DNA of 64,000 nucleotides from Clostridium beijerinckii (GCF_036699995.1 NZ_CP144906.1:4289001-4353000); one strand, 5' to 3'; positions 16,279-25,161 are shown, counted from the stretch's first letter. Notes: generated by a model not told the origin, from the letters alone. Made by a program: numbers and translations.

Positions 16279-16404
16279 CCCTTGACACGCCCACAAAGAT
16301 AAATGGTAAAATATCTCAATAGGCGGGTCTATTAGTCATGTTCAAAATTATCATTCACCCGTCCTTAACTGCCTAAGACCATTTATCTTTAGGTGTGTCA
16401 AGGG
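16279..16404 (+). repeat. Long imperfect inverted repeat near the right end of IS copy 1
   Basis: After the transposase stop, 16279-16307 (CCCTTGACAC.CC...AAAGATAAATGGT) is complementary to 16378-16404 with a small internal mismatch. Between the arms, GGCGGGT and ACCCGTCC form a second pairing, and GCAGTT (16262-16267) can pair with AACTGC just inside the right arm. There is no U-tail. The same structure is at 52224-52349 in copy 2. It may be a transcription block or a structured RNA end; the role is unknown. Confidence 0.7.
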
Positions 16405-16490
16405 CAACTAGCAAACATAATTTAACATTAAATGGTAGTTGGATTGATTTTTCATATATTTTTTACACTACCCTAATTTTGCTATAAATT

Positions 16491-16496
16491 ATTATA
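16491..16496 (-). promoter_or_regulatory. Stranded -10 element of the original ldh promoter
   Basis: On the minus strand TATAAT lies 10 bp outside the right target duplication of IS copy 1. Removing the element and one duplication would place it 33 bp before the ldh ATG, a sensible distance. A clear -35 is not visible 17 bp further upstream, so the call is tentative. Confidence 0.4.
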
Positions 16497-16547
16497 TCAA
16501 AAATCAAGCTCATTATCATCTAACCAATTCCACTTTGGCGTAAAAAC

Positions 16548-17318
16548 TTATTCCTTAATCCAATAGCTGCTTCCATCCTTTTTTCTTTCTATAAATCCAT
16601 ACTCTATTAAAGCTCTTCTTATGGTTACGTAATCCTCATACACCCTCTTTAGAATCCTATTTATCTCTTTTTCAGAATATTGCTTTCCTTTTGAAAAATT
16701 TCTTGATATCTCTTCTAATACAATAATCTTTTTCTTTTCTCTAGCTGGATAACTCTTTAAACCACCATTTTCATTCATATAAGTTTCAATCGCACTCTTC
16801 TTTTCTTTATCTGTTATATTATACCTATCATCTAAAGTAGTTGCCGTTTTATAAGCATCACATATAGTCTCTTTACCAATTTTATTAATTTTCTTATCTG
16901 TAGTTTTTGAAAGCAAATCCATCATAGCTAAAAATAATTTTGCTTGCTTTTCCTTCTCTCTTAATTTATATCGATGATTTCGTATTGTTGATTGCGCAAC
17001 TTTAAGTTTCTCTGAAATTTCTTTATCAGATAATCCCAGAGCAATCAATTTTATTAATTCTCTTTGAACATCTGATATTCCAGTAAAACCAGAATTCATA
17101 TTTAATAAATATTCAAGCATTGAACCGTGACTTGTTTTAAGATGCAACTCTGCTGATTTCTTCGCATCATACAACTTTGAATTTATTTCATATATTCTTC
17201 CTCTCTGGAATTCTTCTTCGCATATTATACACCTATATCCATCATTTTCTTCGATAACCCCTTCTTTAAGCTCACTTATAGTAGCATTCCAAAATAATTC
17301 ATTTGATTTTATATCCAT
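16548..17318 (-). CDS. HTH regulator with C-terminal DUF2087 domain
   Basis: A 256-residue putative DNA-binding protein. An N-terminal CxxC...HxxxxH zinc-finger-like part (near residues 30-64) is followed by a LuxR-type HTH (LIALGLSDKEISEKLKVAQSTIRNHRYKL, described here as about residues 88-115) and a C-terminal DUF2087 domain ending SYPAREKKKIIVLEEI...YGFIERKKDGSSYW. DUF2087 proteins are generally small transcription regulators of unknown target. AAAGGG is too close to the first ATG at 17327, so ATG 17318 is preferred. It has no obvious operon partner; the IS right end lies just downstream. Confidence 0.78.
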   Translation of the reverse strand: MDIKSNELFWNATISELKEGVIEENDGYRCIICEEEFQRGRIYEINSKLYDAKKSAELHLKTSHGSMLEYLLNMNSGFTGISDVQRELIKLIALGLSDKEISEKLKVAQSTIRNHRYKLREKEKQAKLFLAMMDLLSKTTDKKINKIGKETICDAYKTATTLDDRYNITDKEKKSAIETYMNENGGLKSYPAREKKKIIVLEEISRNFSKGKQYSEKEINRILKRVYEDYVTIRRALIEYGFIERKKDGSSYWIKE

Positions 17319-17483
17319 TAATCTCATTCCCTTTCAATATAATTACTTTCTATTTAATATATTACAGACTTTTATTTATTTTGTCTATACATAAACAAAC
17401 ATTTATAATTAATGTTTATTCATTATAAATATCGACTTTCTAGCTGCATCTCATAAGATTTTTCAAAGTTCTATTTATTTCAA

Positions 17484-17532
17484 ATAAAAATAGGCCAACC
17501 ATTTCTATTTATTACTCTATGGTTGACCTATT
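17484..17532 (-). terminator. Terminator after the 68-residue gene
   Basis: On the minus strand AATAGGTCAACCAT pairs with ATGGTTGGCCTATT (one mismatch) and is followed by TTTATTTG. It lies about 75 bp after the stop codon of the small gene at 17607-17813. Confidence 0.75.
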
Positions 17533-17606
17533 AGTATATTAGATATATCTTAAAACTTACTTGTATTTTCTAATACTTTCAGATTTGAGATTCCATTATT
17601 ATAACT

Positions 17607-17813
17607 CTAAAATAAAAGCCTATCTCTTTGCATCTGAATGCTAATCTTATTTCTACATTCCTCATAATCGTTAGATTTTATCTTTTTTAACTCATAGTAA
17701 TCAAAACTCTCTATAGTATCTTTAGGCGCGAAATTAAAGATTGCTATAATCCAAGCTTTAGCATTCTGTTTTAACTTAACAAATAAGTTTCCTATTCTAT
17801 TTTTATTCTTCAT
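17607..17813 (-). CDS. Small hypothetical protein (68 residues)
   Basis: A basic 68-residue protein with no family I recognise. A hydrophobic stretch (AWIIAIFNFAP, 19-29) follows a lysine-rich N-terminus, so it could touch the membrane, and the C-terminal half is charged. Support for being a real gene is a GAGG ribosome site 10 nt before the ATG and a terminator downstream. It lies in a gene-poor stretch with other fragments. Confidence 0.45.
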   Translation of the reverse strand: MKNKNRIGNLFVKLKQNAKAWIIAIFNFAPKDTIESFDYYELKKIKSNDYEECRNKISIQMQRDRLLF

Positions 17814-17842
17814 CTTTATCTTACCTCTACTAATTCAAAATT

Positions 17843-17908
17843 TCATTCCGTATTTTTTATAATTCCTTTCCTTGAATACTCCCTAAATTCTGTTTCATGA
17901 TATCCCAT
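17843..17908 (-). CDS. Possible 21-residue leader peptide or truncated gene start
   Basis: An ATG at 17908 is preceded by AAGGAG at 8 nt and opens 21 codons ending in TGA, 29 bp before the next small gene. The peptide begins MGYHETEFREYSRKG. It may be a leader peptide of the 68-residue gene or the remaining start of a broken gene. Only the ribosome site supports it. Confidence 0.25.
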   Translation of the reverse strand: MGYHETEFREYSRKGIIKNTE

Positions 17909-18211
17909 TTAACTCACTCCTTCTTTAATATTTTTAAAGTTTTGAAACAGCTTGTTTAATAATAAACTAGCACCACAATAACAGTTTACTCTTACCACAA
18001 ATTGAATGATATGTAAAAAATGATTATAATTAAACTTTCTTAATTTCAGCTCTTTAATTTAGAATCAACAAAAAAACTGCTGAAAATAATTTTTAACGCA
18101 ATATCCAACTATAATTATTTAGATATTGAGTCATATATTATTTACAACAGTTTCTTTATAGGATATTTGTACCCTGCAAATCCTTTTATATTATAAATAT
18201 GAACTTTGTTT
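17909..18211. other. Gene-free AT-rich stretch
   Basis: About 300 bp with no supported reading frame, lying between the 21-codon frame and a helix-turn-helix fragment. I see no strong hairpin or promoter here. Confidence 0.4.
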
Positions 18212-18367
18212 TTACTTAACCTTGCTTTTTAGCACTCTACGTGCTGATTCTAATTTTTCATTATTTAACTTAAATATAATTTTTCTTATGCTATCATCTG
18301 AAAGATTATATGCCTCTGCAATATCAAAAACTCTTTCGCCTTTTATTAATTTTTCTGATAAATTTAT
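18212..18367 (-). pseudogene. Helix-turn-helix gene fragment without a start codon
   Basis: A 51-codon open frame on the minus strand begins after a TAG that overlaps the ribokinase stop region and ends with TAA. It has no ATG, GTG or TTG near its beginning. The translation contains a clear HTH pattern (GERVFDIAEAYNLSDDSIRK) followed by a charged helix. It is in the -1 frame relative to the ribokinase, with two stop codons in between, so simple frameshift fusion does not join them. It is best seen as the end of a decayed regulator or recombinase gene. Confidence 0.5.
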
Positions 18368-19281
18368 CTATCCCTAATAAATTTGTTAACTCTTTCAAAT
18401 GTTGGCATAGCTTCTTGAGCTCCTAGTGCGGTTGTTGAAATAGCGCCTACTGCATTTCCAAATATTACGCATTCTTTAAGTTCTTTTTCTTTTGCTAGGG
18501 CAAAAGCAAATCCTGCATTAAAAGAATCTCCCGCTGCTGTTGTATCTATTGCATCAACAGTAAATCCCGGAACTCTAGTACATTTATATTTCTTAATAAT
18601 TGCAGCCCCATCACTACCTAACTTTGCAACTATAACTTTTACTCCCTTATCAAATAATGTTTGTGCCGCTTCTGCAAAATTTTCTTCACTATTTATCTTT
18701 CTTCCAATTAAAGTCTCCAACTCCGTTTCATTAGGTGTTAAATAATCCACATATTTAAAAATTTCATCAGGAAGATCTACCGCTGGTGCTGGATCAAGTA
18801 TTACTGTCTTACCTTGTTTTTTTAGTTTTTTCATAGTTGCAATTACTGTTTCTAATGGAATTTCTAATTGAAATAAGAATATATCTGCTCTCTCAATCAA
18901 ACTCCATTTGCTTTCAATATAATTTATATCAACTTCTGCATTAGCTCCTGGAACAACAATTATATTATTCTCTCCATTATTACTTACTTGTATCACTGCT
19001 ACTCCAGAGGACATACCTTTTTCAATACTTACTCCATCATACTTAACATTATTATTTCTTAAAACTTCTAAATATCTTGTTCCATATATGTCTCCCCCTA
19101 TTTTTCCTACCATAAGCACATCTGATCCCAATCTACCTAGTGCTATTGCTTGATTCCCACCTTTTCCTCCTGGAAATGTATTAAATTCTTTCCCCATGAT
19201 AGTCTGTCCTGCCAAAGGAAAATTTTCTACTGTAGTTACTAAATCCATATTTAAACTTCCAATTACACATAGACTTTTCAT
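18364..19281 (-). CDS. rbsK: Ribokinase
   Basis: A 305-residue PfkB-family sugar kinase that phosphorylates ribose to ribose 5-phosphate. The N-terminal substrate motif GGKGGNQAIALGRLG (38-52) is characteristic of ribokinase, LDPAPA (about 160) lies in the core, and DTTAAGDSFNAGFA (about 251-264) holds the catalytic aspartate and anion hole; the usual GAGD is AAGD here. A good ribosome site precedes ATG 19281. It follows a chemoreceptor and a ribose-type binding lipoprotein on the same strand, which supports a pentose role, although the 165-bp gap leaves co-transcription open. Confidence 0.9.
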   Translation of the reverse strand: MKSLCVIGSLNMDLVTTVENFPLAGQTIMGKEFNTFPGGKGGNQAIALGRLGSDVLMVGKIGGDIYGTRYLEVLRNNNVKYDGVSIEKGMSSGVAVIQVSNNGENNIIVVPGANAEVDINYIESKWSLIERADIFLFQLEIPLETVIATMKKLKKQGKTVILDPAPAVDLPDEIFKYVDYLTPNETELETLIGRKINSEENFAEAAQTLFDKGVKVIVAKLGSDGAAIIKKYKCTRVPGFTVDAIDTTAAGDSFNAGFAFALAKEKELKECVIFGNAVGAISTTALGAQEAMPTFERVNKFIRDR

Positions 19282-19446
19282 ATAATACGCTCCTCTTCCT
19301 ATATCAAATTAAAACGAAATATATTTCTAATTTAAATCTAGTGTTATTATATCATAATTTCTATTCCTAAAAACTTCACTAACTCAGTACATATTTCAAC
19401 ATTCCAATAATCTTGTATTACTCCTATTAAAATTTCTAAAGTTCGC

Positions 19447-21144
19447 TTAAACCCTAAACTTAGAAACAACGTTTGATAACTCACTTGAAATGTTAGCCAA
19501 AGTTGTAGCAGATGCAAAGAATTCTTCTTGGGTTGCTAGCTGTTCTTCCACTATTGCAGATATATCTGTACTTCCTTCTAGTGATTTATTTGAAATTTCA
19601 CATATATTCTTAGATATTTTTTCAATTGCACTTATTTCATTAACCATTACTAAAATTTCTCCTGAAATATTTTTTATTTCACCGTCAACATCATTGTTTG
19701 ACTCCACAATATTCTTAAATGCTCCTTCAACTTCTAAAACTTTCTCCGAGCCACTCATTACCTCATTAACCGCAATGGACATACTTTTAATCAATACATT
19801 AATATAATTTTGAATCTGAGTTAAAATTTTAGATATCTCTACAGTAGATGTTGCAGAACTTGTTGCTAGTTTACGAATTTCATCTGATACAACTGCAAAT
19901 CCTTTTCCATATTCACCTGCTCTAGCTGCCTCAATAGCAGCATTTAGAGCCAACAACTCCGTACTAGCTGTAATTTTAGAAATAGTATCTAGTATCGTTT
20001 CTATTTGCGATGAATTCTCTTTTAAAATGCCAGTTACCGATTGAATATTCATAACCTGTTCCTTAATAGTGTTCATTTGATTTAACATGGATCTAACTTT
20101 CTCATTTCCACCTTCAGCTATTTTAAGAGATTTGTTGGCCGAAGATAAAACATTATTTGACTTTTCTTTTATTGTGCTATTCATTTTAATAAGTCTATTA
20201 ACTGCTTCTTCAGTCCTTTTTGCTTCACTAAATTGATACTGCGAACCATCGACAGCATCTTGAGTAGATACTGCAATCTGATTAACTGCCTTGACACTTT
20301 CCTTAGCCCTATCCTTGATCATAGTAGAAGATTCATATAAATCTTTACTATTATTGATAATACCTCTAATCATAGTTCTGAGATTTTTTGTCATTTCATT
20401 AAAAGAACTTGCCAACAAAGATACTTCATCATTAGAATTTACTTTATATTCTTCTACCTGTAAGTTTCCATTAGCAATATCATCAGCTAATAGTACAATT
20501 TTATTCAATGATTTTCCTAACTTTATCGAAAAGAAAATAGCAAAAATTATGCTAAAAAAACCTATGGATACTATGAAGACAATGATTAATACTCCTGTAA
20601 AATTAGATTTTTTAGCCAAATCTGCTCTAGCTCTATTTTGTTGATCTAATTCTACTGACATATATTCCTGCATGCTATTTTGAATTAGCTTAGAAAACCT
20701 ATTCATAAGTTTATTTTTTTCCACCATTTCAGTGGCATTCTTACTTTCAAAAAGTTTTATATCTTCCTCTGAATACGACTCTAACATTCTGCTTACGGCA
20801 TCAAAAGATTTCAGTGCCTTCTCTCCAGATAGATTGTCTTTAATAAACTCTTGATTTTTATTAATATTTATAAACTTATCATCTATAATTTTTTTATTCT
20901 CAGCTGTTGGGTTTAATATATATTTTGATATATCCTGAGGAATTGAGTTTATTAAAATTATTATATCATTCGCCATAACGTTTTTTTCAATCATAATATT
21001 TTCTTGTACCAAGTAAGACCTCATAGTCATATAAGATGTTATTCCTACTGTAGATATTAAAAATACTATTAATGAGAAGCTTATAATAAGCTTTGATTTT
21101 ATTGTTAAGGGAATTCTTCCTGGAACTGAGCCTATTTTTTTCAT
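19447..21144 (-). CDS. Methyl-accepting chemotaxis protein, partner of the adjacent binding lipoprotein
   Basis: A 565-residue chemoreceptor. TM1 is at about 22-42 and TM2 at about 188-212, enclosing a roughly 145-residue helical extracellular domain of four-helix-bundle type. HAMP follows (to about 265), then the long coiled-coil signalling domain with hairpin tip [28 protein letters not shown] near 400. It should signal to CheA/CheW. Its gene begins 82 bp after the ribose-type lipoprotein gene on the same strand. Because no ABC permease or ATPase gene is present, the lipoprotein may bind sugar and dock on this receptor. That link is inference from gene order. Confidence 0.92.
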   Translation of the reverse strand: MKKIGSVPGRIPLTIKSKLIISFSLIVFLISTVGITSYMTMRSYLVQENIMIEKNVMANDIIILINSIPQDISKYILNPTAENKKIIDDKFININKNQEFIKDNLSGEKALKSFDAVSRMLESYSEEDIKLFESKNATEMVEKNKLMNRFSKLIQNSMQEYMSVELDQQNRARADLAKKSNFTGVLIIVFIVSIGFFSIIFAIFFSIKLGKSLNKIVLLADDIANGNLQVEEYKVNSNDEVSLLASSFNEMTKNLRTMIRGIINNSKDLYESSTMIKDRAKESVKAVNQIAVSTQDAVDGSQYQFSEAKRTEEAVNRLIKMNSTIKEKSNNVLSSANKSLKIAEGGNEKVRSMLNQMNTIKEQVMNIQSVTGILKENSSQIETILDTISKITASTELLALNAAIEAARAGEYGKGFAVVSDEIRKLATSSATSTVEISKILTQIQNYINVLIKSMSIAVNEVMSGSEKVLEVEGAFKNIVESNNDVDGEIKNISGEILVMVNEISAIEKISKNICEISNKSLEGSTDISAIVEEQLATQEEFFASATTLANISSELSNVVSKFRV

Positions 21145-21226
21145 CTTGAAGTTTCTCCTTCCTCTTATGTCATTGATTCTATAAAATTTTCAGATTTAAT
21201 ATTAACTTCTAACTAATATCTATATA

Positions 21227-22690
21227 TTATTTAATTGGTGCTCCAAAAGTATATTCATACCATTGATCAGGTGTTTGGGTTTTCAATCCAAATATAGTAT
21301 CTCCGTCTTTTGTCACCATAGGTATATTAGGTGTAATAATATCATGTGGCATTGAACCATTTTTAGTGATTATATTAAGTAAGGTTCTCATTCCAATATC
21401 AGATATTAAAGGCGTGTATGGTGTATTCACTTCAAACAATCCATCTTTTACGGATGTAATTGCCTTTTTAGAATCATCAATTGATAAAAACATCATCTTT
21501 TTAGCATCCTTTCTGCTATTTAATCTATTAGCATTCTTTGATGCATCATAAGCAGCAATAGCTTCATGATCACCTGTTCCAAATACAACATCAATAGAAG
21601 GATATTCATTTAATGCTAATTGCATATTGGCAAGTGCTTCTGCTGTGTTATCATCATCATGATATGATTTTAATATATGAATATCAGGGAAATAACTTAG
21701 TACCTTAAGGAAATGACCAGTTCTATTAGCATCAGCAGTGCTTCCCGAAGGCTTTCTAAGAAGAACTACATTTGCATTTAGGCTACCTTCTTTTGCAAGT
21801 TTCCAAATTAAATACATACCACATTGAGCACCATTTGCTGGAAAATTCCCAGTAACTCTACTCGTGGTCTCCTCGAGTCCTGTCATTCTGTCAACGCTTA
21901 CAACTGGTATACCTGCCTCAATTGCCCTTTTCACTGGTGCAATAGTTGTTTCTGATTCAACCATAGGCCAAGTTAAAATTCCATCCACTTTCTGCAAAAC
22001 AAAACTATCAATAATATCTGCCATTCTATCGTTGTCCCATTGAGCATCTTTAACATCAACTTCGACATTTGGATGTCTTTCTGCTTCCCATTGAGCTGCA
22101 TCTGCTAAACTAACATTCCATGGCTGATCAAATCCATGGATAGCAACACCAATTCTATACTTTTTATTTGAGTCTCCAACTGGTCCTGATTTTAAGGCTA
22201 CATAATTTGAAAATGGTAATTTCAAATCCAGCTCACTAAATGCTCCTTTTATCTTAGTTCCATCTCCATTTGTCCATTTATAATTTCCGTAAGGCTTTCC
22301 CGTAGGATATGTACTCATATAAGTTTCAAATTTTTCATTCTTATATATATCAGTAATCTCCTTATTGGCATCTGAAAGAGGCAAATTAATAAAAAATTCT
22401 AATATATCACTATCCGATAATCCTTTGGATTTAAGACTTTCAAAAAAATCCAATGCCTCTTGTCCCTTTAAACTTCTTACCTGCTCGTACAACGGCACCA
22501 AATCTACTGATTTCTCATTTGTTACAGTTTGTGTTGGAACTTCTTCGATATAATCTTTTTGCCTATCTTCTTTTGGCTCGTTGTCAATAATTACTTTACC
22601 TGCTTGGGAACAAGCTGATAAAATACTTCCAACCAAAATTATTACTACAATGCAACTTAATTTGCGTAACCTAAAATTTAATATTCCCAT
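21227..22690 (-). CDS. Ribose-type substrate-binding lipoprotein (Peripla_BP_4) with N-terminal extension
   Basis: A 487-residue lipoprotein. The signal peptide ends in LSAC with the lipidated C27. Residues 28-165 form an extra, mostly helical region not found in simple ribose-binding proteins. From about 168 (YRIGVAIHGFDQPW) to 450 it is a type-1 periplasmic sugar-binding fold, with VDGILTWPM, GIPVVSVDRM, and FGTGDHEAIAAYDAS as matching blocks. The next gene is a chemoreceptor and then ribokinase; no transport genes adjoin. A sensory role as bait protein for the receptor is inferred. An inverted repeat and a cre-like box lie upstream. Confidence 0.85.
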   Translation of the reverse strand: MGILNFRLRKLSCIVVIILVGSILSACSQAGKVIIDNEPKEDRQKDYIEEVPTQTVTNEKSVDLVPLYEQVRSLKGQEALDFFESLKSKGLSDSDILEFFINLPLSDANKEITDIYKNEKFETYMSTYPTGKPYGNYKWTNGDGTKIKGAFSELDLKLPFSNYVALKSGPVGDSNKKYRIGVAIHGFDQPWNVSLADAAQWEAERHPNVEVDVKDAQWDNDRMADIIDSFVLQKVDGILTWPMVESETTIAPVKRAIEAGIPVVSVDRMTGLEETTSRVTGNFPANGAQCGMYLIWKLAKEGSLNANVVLLRKPSGSTADANRTGHFLKVLSYFPDIHILKSYHDDDNTAEALANMQLALNEYPSIDVVFGTGDHEAIAAYDASKNANRLNSRKDAKKMMFLSIDDSKKAITSVKDGLFEVNTPYTPLISDIGMRTLLNIITKNGSMPHDIITPNIPMVTKDGDTIFGLKTQTPDQWYEYTFGAPIK

Positions 22691-22766
22691 TTTGACTTTC
22701 CTCCTTAGTAGGATCTAATCATATTAATAATTCAATCCTTTTAATACACTACAACTACGTAGATAT

Positions 22767-22823
22767 CATATTTGTTAAATTTATAACAAATATGAGCCCA
22801 CCTTTCTCAAAAAAACGTTTACA
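22767..22823 (-). promoter_or_regulatory. Inverted repeat and cre-like box upstream of the binding-lipoprotein gene
   Basis: CATATTTGTTA (22767-22777) and TAACAAATATG (22784-22794) form a perfect 11-bp inverted repeat 77 bp before the lipoprotein start. Just upstream, AAAAAACGTTTACA (22810-22823) matches most of the CcpA cre consensus (TGAAAACGTTTTCA-like). Together they suggest a specific regulator plus catabolite control of the lipoprotein-chemoreceptor pair. Both are pattern matches only. Confidence 0.4.
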
Positions 22824-23049
22824 CGACTTACATTCCTCCCCCGCAAACTATCTTTTTTAATGCAAACTTATTGTAATGTTATATTCACTATTATATTAAA
22901 ATGCTCCTATAATTTCTATAATTCTACAATAATTTCAAAAATCCTTTATTTTATACTTCTTAATAAATGTTATTTTTACAGTATAATATTACTTCGGAAA
23001 TTTAAGGTAAAGTATATATAATAATTATTCTTAAACATCATCTTTAAAA
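22824..23049. other. Gene-free AT-rich stretch
   Basis: Part of the 586-bp gap between the lipoprotein and methyltransferase genes. No reading frame is supported; the only clear elements in the gap are the upstream repeat/cre pair and the terminator that follows. Confidence 0.4.
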
Positions 23050-23080
23050 ATAAAAAGCTCTCAACATACATTGAGAGCTT
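23050..23080 (-). terminator. Terminator after the methyltransferase gene
   Basis: AAGCTCTCAA and TTGAGAGCTT pair perfectly (10 bp, 6-nt loop); on the minus strand TTTTTATTTTTA follows. It lies about 195 bp after the stop codon. Confidence 0.8.
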
Positions 23081-23276
23081 CACTTATATTAATTAAATGC
23101 TAAAAATTATTATCTTCAAAATATATATATTTGTATTCTTCTTCAAAACTTAATATAAAATTCTAAATCTCCTACAAAACTTATATTTCTAAATACCAAC
23201 ATTCTAAATTTATAAAATAAACTTACTACTATTATTTTAGCAAGTTCTCACATAACTTAAAATTATGTTGATCATC

Positions 23277-23834
23277 TTAGGTATTTTGGCATTTTAAGAC
23301 ATATGCTGGTGGTATATTTAACACTACCCTTTCTAGACTTATATCTTCAAAATAACTTCCTATATATCCCTTTTTAAGCAATGTATATTGAAATGTTATG
23401 AATAATCCATTCTTTTTTAATATATCTTTTGTTTTTTTCAATATTCTATTTGACATATTCTTTGGCAAACTAGCAAATGGTAATCCTGATACAACATAGT
23501 CTACTTCTTTAATATTGTATTCTTTTAAATATTTATCTACATTTTCAGCTGAGTCATTTACTATTATAACATTATTATATTCACCATACTTTTCCTCTAG
23601 TTCTCTGCAGAATTCTTCATTATATTCTACGAGCATTAACATCGTATGATCCTTTATTTTTTTCATTAGTCTATCAGTAAACACTCCTGTTCCAGGACCA
23701 TACTCCACAATACATTTTGCATGGTCAAAATCAATATCATGCGCCATTTTTTCCGCAAGCTTTTTAGAACTAGGCGCTACAGCTCCAACAGTTCTTGGTG
23801 ACTTAAAATATTCCATTAAGAACTTTATCCACAT
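23277..23834 (-). CDS. SAM-dependent methyltransferase (phospholipid N-methyltransferase/KsgA-like)
   Basis: A 185-residue class I methyltransferase resembling the COG3963 phospholipid N-methyltransferases and rRNA adenine dimethylases. The SAM motif I is VEYGPGTGVFTDRL (43-56), an acidic residue near 70 (LVEYNEE) would bind the ribose, and motif IV is VVSGLPFASLP near 115-125 in place of NPPY. The N-terminus FFKSPRTVGAVAPSS-like (here YFKSPRTVGAVAPSS) is typical of COG3963. Substrate is uncertain; membrane lipid or an antibiotic-resistance-type target are options. It stands alone. Confidence 0.8.
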   Translation of the reverse strand: MWIKFLMEYFKSPRTVGAVAPSSKKLAEKMAHDIDFDHAKCIVEYGPGTGVFTDRLMKKIKDHTMLMLVEYNEEFCRELEEKYGEYNNVIIVNDSAENVDKYLKEYNIKEVDYVVSGLPFASLPKNMSNRILKKTKDILKKNGLFITFQYTLLKKGYIGSYFEDISLERVVLNIPPAYVLKCQNT

Positions 23835-24674
23835 AATAATACAACCCTCTCTATATTTTCTTAATTAGAATACATATTTTATTGAACTTAAACAAACTAA
23901 ATAAAATATATATTCTACTATTAACAAAAGAGACTACCTCTCGATTTTTAAAAACTAGAGATAATCTAAAATATTTTATAAATTTCTTTCTAACTATTTT
24001 CTTATTTAATTACAACACTTCTGTGTAGACATATCATGCACAGTTTTAAAAGTTCGCAATCTGTTAACGAATTTTACATATCTAAAAATGTTTAGATGAT
24101 GAATCTCCAACACAGTGTAAAAGTCAAAAAACTATTTTGGAATCCAATTTTTTCAACCTCTAAATTATAACATAATAAGGAAATAAATTCAATGTTTTAC
24201 ATAAACTAATTAGGTAAAAGTTTATTATTTTAATTTTATTAAGCTCTAATAATTTAAAAATTATAAATAATCATGCTTATTCTTTACAAAACAAATATAT
24301 TGATCATTATTTGCAATCTAATTTCAACTCCAAATGTAATCTTAGCATATTTCTTAGATTATAATATATGTTTAACTTTTTGCTTTATATCTTCTTAAAA
24401 AGGAATATATATCATAAATATCTATAGGGGATAATTCAATATATCTATGCCTCCTAAACTTGTCATTGAAGAAACTTTATTAAAACTTTTAATCTAAGTT
24501 TCAAATAAATCTATTTTCTTTTCCATATGCTCTAGAATTATCCCCTTGTACTTATATTATAAGTCCCTCTTGATTAGTATAATTAGTATAAATGGAAAGT
24601 TCTATTAAAAACTTAATATGGATATATAGTTATTAATACATCCAATACAAAATAAAGGCATAAATCTGTATTGT
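23835..24674. other. 840-bp region without an intact gene; possible decayed gene
   Basis: No frame with a ribosome site spans this stretch. A hairpin (AGATTATCTCT with AGAGGTAGTCT) lies at about 23938-23978 and could terminate minus-strand transcripts (TTTTG follows). On the minus strand between about 24540 and 24385, short open pieces separated by stops read KENRFI and, in another frame, RHRYIELSPIDIYDIYSF, which may be scraps of a lost gene. The support is weak. Confidence 0.3.
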
Positions 24675-24724
24675 AAAATAGCTACCTCAAAACAGATATC
24701 TATCCTCTATTTTGAAATAGCTAA
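24675..24724 (-). terminator. Terminator after the HIT-family gene
   Basis: On the minus strand TAGCTATTTCAAAAT pairs with the GTTTTGAGGTAGCTA side around a short loop and is followed by TTTTACAAT, 15 bp after the stop codon. Confidence 0.7.
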
Positions 24725-24738
24725 CACAAAATATATAA

Positions 24739-25161
24739 TTATAAATTTTCTTTTATGAGATTAATCCTCTTCACATATTCTTCATCACTTAAGTATTTTT
24801 TCTGAGGATTCATTTCAAATACCCCTCCCCATGAATATCCATCTTTATACTTAGGAACTAAATGAAAGTGAAGATGTGGAAGCGTATCTGAATATGCTCC
24901 ATAATTTATTTTATCAGGTGAAAAAGTTTTTTTAATCATAGCCGCTACTCTAGTGACATCTTTCATATATAATTCTAATTCCTTATCATCCAATTCAAAT
25001 AATTCTTTCACATGTTTATCATAAGCAACAATGCATCTTCCTTTATGGCTTTGTTCTTTGAACAAATAAAGAGTTGACACTTCAAGCTTACATATTTCAA
25101 TCATTAAATTATCAAGTTTTTCATCCTTATCACAATAAAGACAATTATTTTTATTACTCAT
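24739..25161 (-). CDS. HIT-family hydrolase
   Basis: A 140-residue histidine-triad protein. The catalytic triad motif is HLHFHLVPK near residue 108-116 (HxHxH). The N-terminal CLYCDKDEK resembles the zinc-binding CxxC of HIT hydrolases. Such proteins hydrolyse nucleoside phosphoramidates or dinucleotides; the exact substrate is not predictable. It is a single gene with its own terminator, adjacent to but probably separate from the hexuronate cluster. Confidence 0.88.
   Translation of the reverse strand: MSNKNNCLYCDKDEKLDNLMIEICKLEVSTLYLFKEQSHKGRCIVAYDKHVKELFELDDKELELYMKDVTRVAAMIKKTFSPDKINYGAYSDTLPHLHFHLVPKYKDGYSWGGVFEMNPQKKYLSDEEYVKRINLIKENL

Larger units (their letters stand above)
14669..16472 (+). 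mobile_element. IS6-family insertion sequence, copy 1 (1804 bp)
   Basis: The boundaries were fixed by comparison with the second copy at 50614-52417, which looks identical over its length. Terminal inverted repeats are GGTACTGTCAAAG on the left and the complement GGTAGTGTAAAAA on the right, similar to IS257/IS26 ends. The 8-bp target duplication CTAATTTT flanks it (14661-14668 and 16473-16480), the size usual for IS6. It carries one transposase gene plus a folded region of about 125 bp near the right end. The left tip contains TTGACA facing out towards ldh, but no good -10 lies 16-18 bp beyond it. Confidence 0.95.
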
